From NCBI GenBank assembly GCA_017991835.1, contig JAGOPY010000006.1, positions 175,904-239,903 of the forward strand: a stretch of 64,000 bases of DNA, in the 5' to 3' direction. Origin of the DNA: Bacteroidales bacterium. Its GTDB lineage: Bacteria; Bacteroidota; Bacteroidia; Bacteroidales; JAGOPY01. Below are positions 44,901-52,702 of this stretch, one piece after another. The position numbers and the translations under genes are program-made. The notes under the pieces were generated by a model. It worked only from the letters and a program-made list of their open reading frames with translations, did not search any database and was not told the DNA's origin. Numbering within the stretch: position 1 is the first letter of the stretch; each line of letters opens with the position of its first letter.

Positions 44901-45410
44901 CGGTTTTCCTGCTTCCAGCATTGAAGAGGGTAAGTTGCAGTAGAGATAGCCCATGAAATCGCCGTATTTATCGACCTCTTTTGTTTTGAAAACCAGGCTG
45001 GATCCATCCGGTCCGGGCCAGGTGATGGTTTTTTGGATGGTATCAAGGGGTGACGAGATCGTAAACAGATGCCTGTCGTTCACAAACACTTTCCAGGAGC
45101 GGGGATCGGCGGAGTTGACGTCGATGCCGGCGAGGAGCAGGAAAGTTCCAGGTTCCGGGTTCCAGGTTCCGGATTTATTACTACCAGATTCTGGTTTTGA
45201 GTATCCAGTTTCCGCAATCATAGCGGATTCCCATTCGATGAAGCGGGTGCTGTCTTCGGAGCGGACCAGCAGCGAGGTGGTGGCGTCGGGCTGCGGGGCG
45301 TGGTAGGAGAGGATTTCGCCCCGGATCGTTGAATGGTAGCCGGGGATTTGGCCCGGGGCAAAATAGCAGGTGGAAATCATAACCAGGAGAGCGAAAAAAG
45401 CTTGCTTCAT
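42000..45410 (-). CDS. GH38-like alpha-mannosidase family protein, exported
   Basis: 1136 residues with a signal peptide (MKQAFFALLVMISTCYF, cleavage near residue 21). An N-terminal beta region of about 270 residues precedes the glycoside hydrolase 38 catalytic barrel: HSHNDIGYTH (residues about 290-300, metal-binding His and Asp), WCTEVIWAFGSWYD, then SAMITDIPGWSWALVPAMARSG, whose Asp is the likely nucleophile, and GEGYSLFHTG. Large beta-sandwich domains follow from about 680 to the end. It probably trims alpha-mannosides in the periplasm. The coding sequence contains three stretches of intergenic-type repeat DNA (42961-43015, 43081-43160, 45145-45215), all read through in frame. Monocistronic. 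Confidence 0.88.
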   Translation of the reverse strand: MKQAFFALLVMISTCYFAPGQIPGYHSTIRGEILSYHAPQPDATTSLLVRSEDSTRFIEWESAMIAETGYSKPESGSNKSGTWNPEPGTFLLLAGIDVNSADPRSWKVFVNDRHLFTISSPLDTIQKTITWPGPDGSSLVFKTKEVDKYGDFMGYLYCNLPSSMLEAGKPVRFRVVGESAGSRTWFMVFEYETNDRVRLIPEQAVVKGDKGNYQVLRAEIVRYAEPVEAKITVAGKKLNRNLDFGYNVLYLPVPEITAETAFDFVIKAGKTLIAQESFTISPVIPRTIYLLHHSHNDIGYTHVQPEVEEIQWQNLDRALALSDSTQDFPAGSGLKWCTEVIWAFGSWYDSADPVKKEQIRRAVKDGRIELNALYANELVSLCGPEELDRLMEAGRRIAKECGVDLNSAMITDIPGWSWALVPAMARSGVKYFSVGTNRGHRIGSILEEWGDRPFYWVSPSGEEKILCWIHGEGYSLFHTGLAYSIIRKRLQEDLLFGYLNKLNQTNYPYEEVMLRYNIGSDNGPVDETLPMAVRKWNERYVTPKIVISTVGEAFSAFEKKHGPGLQEFQGDLTGYWEDGAWSTARETHQNRRNASRLIQAQALWAMYNPENYPVDEFYAAWQNVLLYDEHTWGSWNSISEPDSPFTLQQWEIKRSFAEKAEQQSRRLFFGAMTSKPLGGPATDAIEVINTCGWPRSGLVTIYGGPNPEAVGLADDTGKLIETQLLSDGNIAFLATSVPSLGSKIYKITQMQGKKSQIPSASWRTKNQTNSKSINLETLAYSLSIDSLTGAISSFIWHPGETPSQSARLHLEKPDGVSSVPSSLVDLSVYSGLNEYLYTSGRDPEKSSTGKLLEIRTIDDGPLVKTFSMELEAPGCESLNVTIRITDALGQVEIINTVRKKKVVEPEAVRFIFPWNVAGGEMTYDLAYGFCRPEKDQLPGANRNYLAMEHWIDISGKQGGVTVVCPDAALFETGKPGMDAIVTGWVDTLPSSQAFLSYAMNNYWETNFAASQEGPCEFSYVVYPHEAFDPALAEQRAIGYRQPLITRKGGGWMKARPSLVQFMNRNLVITSVKPVDDGKALLVSVYNAGSKEETPRLQNQGKLQVSDPDGINGKPLDPAESIPAGGIKHFIISAEHW
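42961..43015. repeat. Palindromic repeat units inside the GH38 gene (type A)
   Basis: GAGATGGAGTCTCGC occurs twice in direct order (42981-42995 and 43001-43015) and a diverged inverted copy (GAGACGCCATCT) at 42961-42972. The arrangement is that of a REP-type palindrome, located in a linker between beta domains of the encoded protein. Confidence 0.6.
43121..43136. repeat. 16-bp perfect palindrome inside the GH38 gene (type B)
   Basis: TCCGCCAGCTGGCGGA is a perfect palindrome. It is flanked by GGAATTT/GGGATTT-rich sequence (43081-43160) that looks like noncoding text but is translated as a Ser/Asn/Lys-rich linker. Confidence 0.65.
45145..45172. repeat. GGTTCC tandem repeat inside the GH38 gene (type C)
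   Basis: Four GTTCC units spaced 6-9 bases (GTTCCAGGTTCCGGGTTCC and on), encoding part of a Gly/Ser/Pro/Asn-rich insert near residue 80. The complementary unit CTGGAACC/GGAACCCTG also fills the recQ-mpg linker at about 27450-27481. Confidence 0.55.
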
Positions 45411-45551
45411 CTCAATATTAATTTTTTATGAATAATGTAAAAATAGCCGGATTTGCTAACTAATATATTATTATTTTAGCGAACTGATTAAATTTGCGCT
45501 TAAACTCAAAATTGCAATATTAAACCAAATCTTTACTTAAAATTTCCCATT

Positions 45552-48500
45552 ATGATATTAAGAATTTCTGACAGGCCGGCGCTGTGCAAGCTGAGGTGCC
45601 GTTTCCGCGACGCGTGGCGTCTTATCCCTGTTTTTGTGTTGCTTGCACTGTTATCCCTTTCGGGTCGCCTGGCAAGTCAGCCTTTGCTGGTAGAGGATTT
45701 TGATTATACCAACGGAACCGCCATCACAGCCAATGGCTGGACGGCACATAGCGCCGGCGGAACCAATGCAATCCTAGTGACGAATCCTTCAACAACCTGC
45801 AGTTATCCCGGCTACCTTTCGTCGGGCGTAGGAGGCGAAGTGACTTTTGTAGCATCCGGTGAAGATGACAACCGGGCATTTAGTGCGCAAACTTCCGGTA
45901 CCATTTATTTTGGGTTTTTAGTTAATATATCAGCTGCCACCACAGGCGGTGACTATTTCTTCCATTTTGGTGCCACTACTTTGGGAACAAATTACCGGGG
46001 CCGGGTATTTGCAAAGAGAGATGCCAGTAACAATCTTGCGTTCGGGATTTCAAACAGCACAAGCACAGCGACTTACAGTGGATTTGTATATGCTTTGAAT
46101 ACCACATATCTGATTGTACTGAAACATGAAATTGTAAGTGGAACCGGTAATGATGTTTCCTCAATTTATATTAATCCGCCTCTTAATGCACCGATTCCGG
46201 CAACGGGTTGGTTGGTGGCAGCCGATGCTTCCGGCGACCTTGCAGATGTTGGCAGAGTGGCCATTCGTCAGGCAGCACCGGCTGGGAAGCTGGATGGCAT
46301 CCGCGTTTCCACCACATGGTCCGACATTGTCGGTGCTCCAAATACACCGACCCTCAGTGTGGATCCGAGTACTTTGAACGGATTACATTATGTGGAAGGA
46401 CAGGGCCCTTCGACCTAACTGTCGTATTTGCTAAGCGGAATTAATCTTGATCCACCTTCAGACAATATAGCTGTCATAGCCCCGACCGATTATGAGGTAT
46501 CCACTGACAACAGCACATTCGGCACAGGGGTGTCGGTTCCTTACTCATCCGGTACACTTGCAGCAACACCGGTTTATGTGCGGCTTAAATCGGGCCTCAC
46601 GCTGGGAAGCTATAACGGGGAGCTGGTCAACAACATTGGCGGGGGTTCGTCGGCCGATGTAACCTGCAACGGCGCCGTTGTGCTGCCCGAACCAACCGCT
46701 TACCCGACTAACTTCACGGTCAGTGTAAACGGACAGCTTTCATTGACTTTGACCTGGACGGATGCAGCCGGAACCACACCTCCGACCGGGTATATCATCA
46801 AAGGACTGGTCGATGCTGTGAATTTTGTCGCTCCGGTGGACCATGTCGCCGAAGCAGATGCACTACTGGTGAAAAACGTGGCGCAGGGAGTTCAAACGGC
46901 TATTTTCACGGGCCTGGATCCCAATACCAATTATGTTTTCCAGATTTGGCCCTATACGAATTCAGGATTATACATCGATTATAAAACCGATGGGACGGTT
47001 CCGCTGACAAATGGATGGACCGATTTTATGGATTTCCTGGCTACAGCAAACGGTAATTGGAATTCACCTGCTACCTGGTCGGTCAGTTTACCCAACGGTG
47101 GTGGCTGGACCCCGGCTACGACAGAAATTCCGATTTATAAGACTTCAGACGTTTATATCAGCGATAATTTTACAGTGATCTATCCGCCATCCTATAATTC
47201 GGGGAAAGTCAAGACGCTGCGCGTATATGGTACCGGTACGCTGAAAGCAAATTCATCTACAGGAAGTTGTTATCTCTATGTTTATGGCGATATCATGGTC
47301 GATGGGGTAATCGGCGGGGCAACCGATGTGCTCGGGCTGGATATCGAAGGGTCGCTTTGTAATGTATATGGAAGCAACAGCCTTGTGGTATCCAGAATCG
47401 CCAAATACACAACTCATTCTGCAACAACCAACCTGGTTCTTGTCCGTCCCCTGACATTAACCTATTCACATGCCACCAATCCGGCACTATGGAATCAAAA
47501 CCCTGCCACTACCACGTTTAATATCCTCGTTGTTGATCACGCACCGGTAACCATAAACAATGCCAATGTGGACCTCAACGGGTGCAACTTTTATCTTAAC
47601 TATCCGTCATCCGCTATCCTGAAGAGTGTGAGCGGTTCAGGCACAATGACATCATATGTTACTATTCCTTCATGGACTGATGATGCGCATGGCTGGCACC
47701 TGCTCTCTTCACCGATGACTTCGCAGTCGGTCTCTCCGGCATTCACCGACGCAGTGCCGGCTAATTATGATTTCTTTGCATGGGACGAAGTTAACGACAT
47801 GTGGCTTAACCAGAAAGTCGCCGGAAATAATATTACCAGTTTCGTTCCCGGCCATGGCTACCTTGCTGCCTATCAGAACACTCCGGGCAGGAATTTTACG
47901 GGTCAGGTTACAACTACTGATGTCACTGTAAACAACCTTACTATGAGTGGCGGGACTTACTCAGGATGGAACCTGCTGGGAAACCCCTATAACAGTTCCC
48001 TGAAGTGGAACGATGGTACGATCTGGACAGTACCGGCCACCATTGCCGCTACGGCAAAAGTCTGGAATGAGCCCACTGCAGCCTATGTCGATATCGATCC
48101 CGGTGAAAACATCCCGGCATTCAATGGGTTTATGGTACAGGTGCTCTCTGGCTCGCCTGTGTCCCTGACCATTCCAGTCGCCGCAAGGGTACATGATTTC
48201 CTGTATATTTATAAAGACGTTCCGGGAAACCTTAAGCTGGTCGCCTACGACCGGACGGGCAACACCGCCCAGGAATGCGTCATCGGCGCCAATGACCAGG
48301 CCACCGGCGGATACGACCGCGACTTCGACTCCCGCTTCCTGGCCGGATACGCACCGAAGTTCTATGCCCTGGCCGGCGGCGAAATGCTCTCTACCCACAT
48401 TGTGCCGGCACTCAACACCGCCAGCGCCATCGACCTGGGATTTGAGAAGAACGGACAAACCGAGTTCAGCATCGGACTGGAAAATGCTATCCCGGGCCTT

Positions 48501-48875
48501 ACCGTTTATTTGACCGATAAAAAGACCGGTATTACCACCGAGCTGAAAGACGGCGTCGAGTACTCCTTCATTTCACAGGAGGGTGATGAACCCAACCGTT
48601 TCCTGCTCCATTTCAGCCCGCTGAGTATCGAAGATCCGGGCAATGTAAACCCGTTCGAAGTCTATTCCACGGGCGACCAGATCCGCATCCTGTCGCATGC
48701 CGAAGGGGAGAGCGAGCTGTATGTCACCAATCTCGTGGGGCAGGTCGTTCTGGCCGGACGTGCCGGTGAAGGAATGACAACGGTGAATGCCGCTTCGCTG
48801 ACCAACGGTGTATACCTGGTGAACCTGGCATCTTCCAAAGGTATTGTCAGCCATAAGGTTATAATCAATAAGTAG
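45552..48875 (+). pseudogene. Large T9SS surface protein interrupted by one in-frame TAA
   Basis: Two open stretches, 45552-46418 and 46419-48875, lie in exactly the same frame and are separated only by the TAA at 46416-46418. Together they would encode about 1106 residues. The first part has a signal peptide and a lectin-like beta-sandwich domain; the stop falls inside the conserved VEGQGPST...SYLLSGINL repeat that is otherwise continuous (typical of Bacteroidota fibronectin-like units). The second part has a fibronectin III-like domain, a long beta region and a T9SS type A tail (ISHKVIINK end). The second part has no start signal or export signal of its own. Whether this is a nonsense mutation, recoding or a sequencing error cannot be told here. 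A TAAATTTG -7 box is at 45489-45496. Confidence 0.8.
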
Positions 48876-48923
48876 TAAGATATGGAAGGAAAGATAAACG
48901 AGAGATCAACACAAGAAAAAAGA

Positions 48924-49157
48924 ATGACTATGAAAAACAGATTCAAGATACTGGCACTGGGTTTGACCCTTGGATTTATTATCGGACTGAGCAACATCAG
49001 CATTCCTCAGCCGCCCCCGCCACCTGATCACGGAGACCCGGGAGATGTTCCCGGCGGAACGGCCCCGGTGGGAAGCGGACTGGTGCTTCTGATCGGCATG
49101 GGTGCCGCCTACGGCTCCCGGAAGCTATACAGAGCCTGGAAGAACATTGAAGAATAG
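48924..49157 (+). CDS. Small exported protein with a C-terminal PID-CTERM-like anchor
   Basis: 77 residues from the ATG at 48924 (another ATG two codons on; a further one at 48882 is possible). An N-terminal hydrophobic signal segment is followed by a Pro/Gly/Asp-rich linker (PQPPPPPDHGDPGDVPGG) and a C-terminal hydrophobic segment APVGSGLVLLIGMGAAYGSRK with a basic end. The tail resembles the short P-x-x-x-GL....GAAYG-(x)-KK sorting signal found on small Bacteroidota proteins. It lies 48 bases after the interrupted T9SS gene and may be cotranscribed. Role unknown. Confidence 0.65.
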   Translation: MTMKNRFKILALGLTLGFIIGLSNISIPQPPPPPDHGDPGDVPGGTAPVGSGLVLLIGMGAAYGSRKLYRAWKNIEE

Positions 49158-49184
49158 ACCGGTATAGACCCGTCTGATTCACAT

Positions 49185-49222
49185 CCCCGTCGGCCAGAAT
49201 CCTGACCGGCGGGGATTTTATT
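49185..49222 (+). terminator. Rho-independent terminator before ssrA
   Basis: CCCCGTCGGCCAG (49185-49197) pairs with CTGACCGGCGGGG (49202-49214) with one mismatch and one wobble around a four-base loop, followed by ATTTTATTT. It ends the transcript of the small exported protein gene. Confidence 0.85.
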
Positions 49223-49335
49223 TACCCCGACATCAAAAAAACCACCGAAAATCCCTATTTTTGCACGGTATTTGTACAATCCCACATCCGTTCTTTGTAA
49301 AATTAACACATAACACAAAACTCAACACTCAATTT

Positions 49336-49729
49336 GGGGCTGCCCGGTTTCGACAGCAGGTTTGTGGTTGAGTAAGCATGCCGAGCCTTGCAGATACGCT
49401 CGTAAATATCATCTGCGAACCAATAACTGGCGAAAATAACTTCGCTCTTGCTGCCTAATCTGCGTATCGCGGAGGTGGCTTAATCCCGACTCAAGGAGTC
49501 GGGACAGGACGTTCTGCCGGCGGATCTGCCTGATTCCAACCGGACAACAGGGCGCTCGCAATTTCGGGCTGGTCATGGCGAAGCTCCGGCGCTGTGGCGA
49601 GATAAAGGAGATAAGGGTGGGCCTTGGGTGCCGTTTTCCGAACCCGCCCCGACAATCAACAAGCGGATAAGCATGTAGAAAGCGCCTCTGCTATCTGTTT
49701 GGACGAGGGTTCGACTCCCTCCAGCTCCA
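49336..49729 (+). ncRNA. ssrA: Transfer-messenger RNA (tmRNA)
   Basis: The 5' end GGGGCTG (49336-49342) pairs with CAGCTCC (49722-49728) as the acceptor stem, with discriminator A at 49729; the T-arm GGGTTCGACTCCC (about 49708-49720) and the GGTTTCGACAG motif near the 5' end are present. The tag reading frame GGC GAA AAT AAC TTC GCT CTT GCT GCC TAA at 49429-49458 encodes GENNFALAA, a standard Bacteroidota degradation tag. The CCA end is not encoded (CTG follows the A). A hairpin of TCCCGACT/AGTCGGGA at 49484-49504 lies in the pseudoknot region. With SmpB it rescues stalled ribosomes. A -7-like TATTTTTG at 49256-49263 lies about 70 bases upstream, suggesting a processed 5' leader. Confidence 0.96.
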
Positions 49730-49731
49730 CT
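49706..49731 (+). other. attL: Putative attachment site (attL) at the 3' end of ssrA
   Basis: The T-arm and acceptor 3' half of ssrA lie 266 bases before an integrase gene transcribed away from ssrA, the usual layout of elements that integrate in tmRNA/tRNA genes. The absence of an encoded CCA fits replacement of the native 3' end by the element's copy. No second copy of this sequence is present in the rest of the window, so attR must lie beyond the right edge; exact core borders cannot be fixed. Confidence 0.6.
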
Positions 49732-49754
49732 GATTAATCGCCATTTTCTTCCAT

Positions 49755-49794
49755 ATCCCCTCATTATCTGTTGATTATGAGGGGATTATTTTTT
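49755..49794 (+). terminator. ssrA: Rho-independent terminator of ssrA
   Basis: ATCCCCTCAT (49755-49764) pairs perfectly with ATGAGGGGAT (49777-49786) and is followed after TAT by six T residues. It lies 26 bases after the mature tmRNA end, inside the element-side sequence if the attachment core is the ssrA 3' end. Confidence 0.88.
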
Positions 49795-49832
49795 AAGCTT
49801 TCCATCGTTTTCCATCAAAAAACCTCATCCCG

Positions 49833-49878
49833 GGTGACCTATTCGGATACCTGTTCTGATTTTTAGAAATAGGTCACC
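49833..49878. repeat. 11-bp inverted repeat between ssrA and the integrase gene
   Basis: GGTGACCTATT (49833-49843) and AATAGGTCACC (49868-49878) are perfect complements with a 24-base spacer. Position between the attachment site and int suggests arm-type recombinase or excisionase sites, or an operator for int. The rest of the 268-base ssrA-int gap shows the ssrA terminator and an AT-rich stretch only. Confidence 0.6.
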
Positions 49879-49997
49879 GAAAACCCTGTAAATAGTTGTA
49901 TATAAATTTAATATAAGGTTTATTATCTGCTTCTTTTCTTCTTGTTTTCTTCATTTTTTATGTGTTATTTTGAAGTCAAATCTAAAGTGAAATTGTT

Positions 49998-51242
49998 ATG
50001 GCAGCTGAAACCACATTTGGAATCTTGTTTCACACCCTGAAATCAAAGACCAGGAAAGACGGTAAAGTGCCGATCTATATGCGGCTCACCATTGAGGGTA
50101 AAAGAACAGAGTATGCGCTAAAACGTTTTATTGAGCCCAAGCGATGGAATCCGGAAGCCGGGAAAGCGCGGGGAACGAATGATGAAAGCCAGGAGATCAA
50201 TAGCTATATTCATTCGCTGATTAATCGCGTTCATAAGGCCCAAAAAGAATTGATCGATGAAGGAGTAACGGTCGATGGTCCATCAATTATTAGGAAGATC
50301 ACGGATAAGTATAAGAAGGAAATGTCACTCCTCGAAACATTTGAATGGCATAACCGGCTTTTGAAAGAACGGGTAGGGGTGGATTATGCCCCGGCAACTT
50401 ATACCCGCTTTGAAACGACACTGCAACATGTAAAGGATTTCCTGAAGCATGAATATGACAAAACGGATATTCCTTTGAACAGGTTGAACCTGGCCTTTGC
50501 ATATGACCTGGAAAAATACTTCAAGGTTACTCGGTCCTGTAACCACAACTCGACCATGAAGTATATCAAAAACCTGAAAAGGATAATTCATTTTGCTATG
50601 GAAAGGGATTGGTTGCAGAATGATCCGTTCAGGCAGTTCAAAGCAAATATTGAAGAAGTCAAGCGCGATTATTTGACAGAGGAGGAGCTTTCAACATTGA
50701 AGAACAAGGATGTTAAAGTCGAAAGATACAGGTTGGTCAGGGACATTTTCTTGTTTAGCTGTTGGACAGGACTCGCGTATATCGATGTTGTCAACTTAAC
50801 AAGGGATAAAATTGAAAAGGGCATTGATAGTAAACTATGGATTATCTTTAACCGACAAAAAACAAATACTACTGCAAGAATTCCTTTATTGCCGATGGCA
50901 TTAGAAATTATGGAAAAATATTCCGGGCATCCCCTGGTTGTCAACACAGATAGGGTATTACCTATATATTCAAATCAAAAAATGAATTCGTACCTGAAAG
51001 ATTTGGCAGCTATATGTGAAGTGGATAAGAACCTGACATTCCATCTGGCCCGCCACACCTTCGCGACCACAATGTTGAAAAATGGGGCAAGTATAGAATC
51101 AGTCAGTGCGATGCTTGGGCAAAAGAACATCCGGACCACACAGATATACGCCAAAATAGTTGCCCAGAAGATTAGTGAAGATATGGCAACTGTCGAAGCA
51201 AAATTGAGTAGCAAACAAAGTAATAACTCAAAAACAGGTTAA
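49998..51242 (+). CDS. int: Tyrosine-type site-specific recombinase (integrase)
   Basis: 414 residues. An Arm DNA-binding domain at the N-terminus (LKSKTRKDGKVPIYMRLTIEGKRTEYAL), a SAM-like core-binding domain (residues about 110-215) and the catalytic domain. Present: HLAR (His349, Arg352), GQKN region, nucleophile Tyr384 (QIYAKI). The position of the first catalytic Arg reads TGLAYID, i.e. Ala260 instead of Arg; this substitution is common in Bacteroidota integrases related to that of CTnDOT. It integrates the element into ssrA, judged by location. The next gene starts 3 bases after its stop. Confidence 0.93.
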   Translation: MAAETTFGILFHTLKSKTRKDGKVPIYMRLTIEGKRTEYALKRFIEPKRWNPEAGKARGTNDESQEINSYIHSLINRVHKAQKELIDEGVTVDGPSIIRKITDKYKKEMSLLETFEWHNRLLKERVGVDYAPATYTRFETTLQHVKDFLKHEYDKTDIPLNRLNLAFAYDLEKYFKVTRSCNHNSTMKYIKNLKRIIHFAMERDWLQNDPFRQFKANIEEVKRDYLTEEELSTLKNKDVKVERYRLVRDIFLFSCWTGLAYIDVVNLTRDKIEKGIDSKLWIIFNRQKTNTTARIPLLPMALEIMEKYSGHPLVVNTDRVLPIYSNQKMNSYLKDLAAICEVDKNLTFHLARHTFATTMLKNGASIESVSAMLGQKNIRTTQIYAKIVAQKISEDMATVEAKLSSKQSNNSKTG

Positions 51243-51245
51243 ACC

Positions 51246-52025
51246 ATGTTACCTTCATCACATTTAGACTTTTTTGAAAAGTATGATCGAGTTTTTAGTG
51301 GACGTCAATTGAATTTAGCAGTATTCGAGAAAGATTACAATTTTTATCCTGATGCAATCCTGTACCATTATAATGGTATCCTTTGTATTATGCCGAAGGA
51401 TGAAAATAATGAGAATAAATCAGAAGACTTTTATGATTTTGTGTATCATGAATTCCGATCAGGTTTGAGTGGGCTTGTCGGTAAATCCAGGATGGATCTG
51501 CAATCCATGACCCAGAAGGAGGGCAAATACCATTATAGTGTCGATCTACTTTCTCACTTGATTCGGTATTATACTCTATTAGATACTTTAGATAAACAAG
51601 ATGAATTTTATGAATTGTTTGAAAGTCAACTCCGGTCGTACATAAAAGTAATACTCATCCAATTAAAGCCTTATCTTGGAGATGATTTTAATGTTCATGA
51701 AAAGTTCTTTTTCAAAGAGATTGAAAAGAACACCCCTGATATTGAGACTATTAAAGTATCAATTACTGTTGAAGAATTTGCCCTCTTAATTTATATGCTG
51801 ACGAAGCAAGGTATAATATGTGATGAGCCATTTAATAAGTTTGCAAAAATCTATAGAGTAATATCCTCCACTTTTAGTACGCATGAAACCGGATCCAAGG
51901 GCATGAGCTTCAATAGCTTCAAAAACTTCTTTGAAAACTCCAGGGGGAATAATATCAATCATAAGTACACTGATCATTTGAAAAAGGCACTCCTGCAAAT
52001 GGGCCAAAAACTGCTGTCTGAATAA
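51246..52025 (+). CDS. RteC-like protein of the integrative element
   Basis: 259 residues, hydrophilic and mostly helical. I do not recognise it with certainty. The C-terminal 90 residues (VEEFALLIYMLTKQGIICDEPFNKFAKI, then SFNSFKNFFENSRGNN and a final helix) resemble the C-terminal DNA-binding part of RteC, the regulator of excision genes in CTnDOT-type elements. It begins 3 bases after int and is therefore cotranscribed with it, which also fits a role in controlling integration or excision. Could be an element-specific protein of another function. Confidence 0.45.
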   Translation: MLPSSHLDFFEKYDRVFSGRQLNLAVFEKDYNFYPDAILYHYNGILCIMPKDENNENKSEDFYDFVYHEFRSGLSGLVGKSRMDLQSMTQKEGKYHYSVDLLSHLIRYYTLLDTLDKQDEFYELFESQLRSYIKVILIQLKPYLGDDFNVHEKFFFKEIEKNTPDIETIKVSITVEEFALLIYMLTKQGIICDEPFNKFAKIYRVISSTFSTHETGSKGMSFNSFKNFFENSRGNNINHKYTDHLKKALLQMGQKLLSE

Positions 52026-52142
52026 ACAATTTTCAGCCATTTAATCTCCTTTATCTCAACAATTTAATTGAGGGTTGCACAACCCCATGCAATCCTGAAT
52101 CGCCTTTGCTTTATTGTAGTTTCGGTTCAAAGTTTCACAGAA

Positions 52143-52415
52143 ATGGACCGAAACCAGATATTAACGATAGGCGATTTACTCGATTTCGAGAAACGCTTCA
52201 ATGAAAATCAAAAAAAGATCATTCAGGACCTGGGAACCAAGTTTAAGTGGATCCGCGAAAAGGAACTGATGAAATTGACCGGTTGGTCATCCCCTGAAAC
52301 TATTCGAAAACTTCGCGTAAATGGTACCCTGAAATACTCCAAGGTCGGTACCACTATTTTTTACGACTTGGAGCACCTGTCGAATTTTCTTGAAACTAAC
52401 TCTAAAAACAAATAG
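52143..52415 (+). CDS. Small helix-turn-helix DNA-binding protein
   Basis: 90 residues from the ATG at 52143. A helical N-terminus (TIGDLLDFEKRFNENQKKIIQDL) precedes a MerR/excisionase-like winged helix: IREKELMKLTGWSSPETIRKLRVNGTLKYSKVGTTIFYDLEHL, where the KLTGWS helix and the KVGxxIFYD wing are characteristic. Such proteins act as excision factors or repressors in Bacteroidota mobile elements. Spaced 2 bases from the next gene, so part of a three-gene unit with the replication initiator. Confidence 0.78.
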   Translation: MDRNQILTIGDLLDFEKRFNENQKKIIQDLGTKFKWIREKELMKLTGWSSPETIRKLRVNGTLKYSKVGTTIFYDLEHLSNFLETNSKNK

Positions 52416-52417
52416 CC

Positions 52418-52702
52418 ATGAAAACCCTTCAACTAAAAATGAGAAAAAACGGCTTCGAGTATATCCAATTATTGCGGGGCCAACGATCGTGCGTCTACGA
52501 ACAAGTGGTTTCTGAAAACGTGTCATATTATGAGGTGTTTATTCTGAAGATTCAACCTGCGAGGAAAGTGGGTGATAGGGTCCTGGGAGCACGAGAATTA
52601 TTCCCTCATAATGAGGCCTTTGGTGACTGGGCCTGGTCATTCAGAGATCTCAATGAAGCAAAGTTAAAGTTCAATGAAATTGAGAAAGGAGGTATGCTAT
52701 GA
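52418..52702 (+). CDS. Small conserved mobile-element protein, unknown function
   Basis: 94 residues. The pattern LKMRKNGFEYIQLLRGQRSCVYEQ followed by YYEVFILKIQPA and FPHNEAFGDWAWSF looks like a conserved protein that accompanies replication initiators in Bacteroidota plasmids and phages, but I cannot name a function. Its stop overlaps the start of the replication gene (ATGA), and an AAAGGAGG ribosome-binding site (52685-52692) lies near its end, an unusually strong Shine-Dalgarno for this phylum. Confidence 0.6.
   Translation: MKTLQLKMRKNGFEYIQLLRGQRSCVYEQVVSENVSYYEVFILKIQPARKVGDRVLGARELFPHNEAFGDWAWSFRDLNEAKLKFNEIEKGGML

Noticed and set aside
46428..48875. Second half of the split T9SS protein as an independent gene starting at TTG
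   Set aside because: Same frame as the upstream part, no signal peptide, and the start lies inside a conserved repeat.
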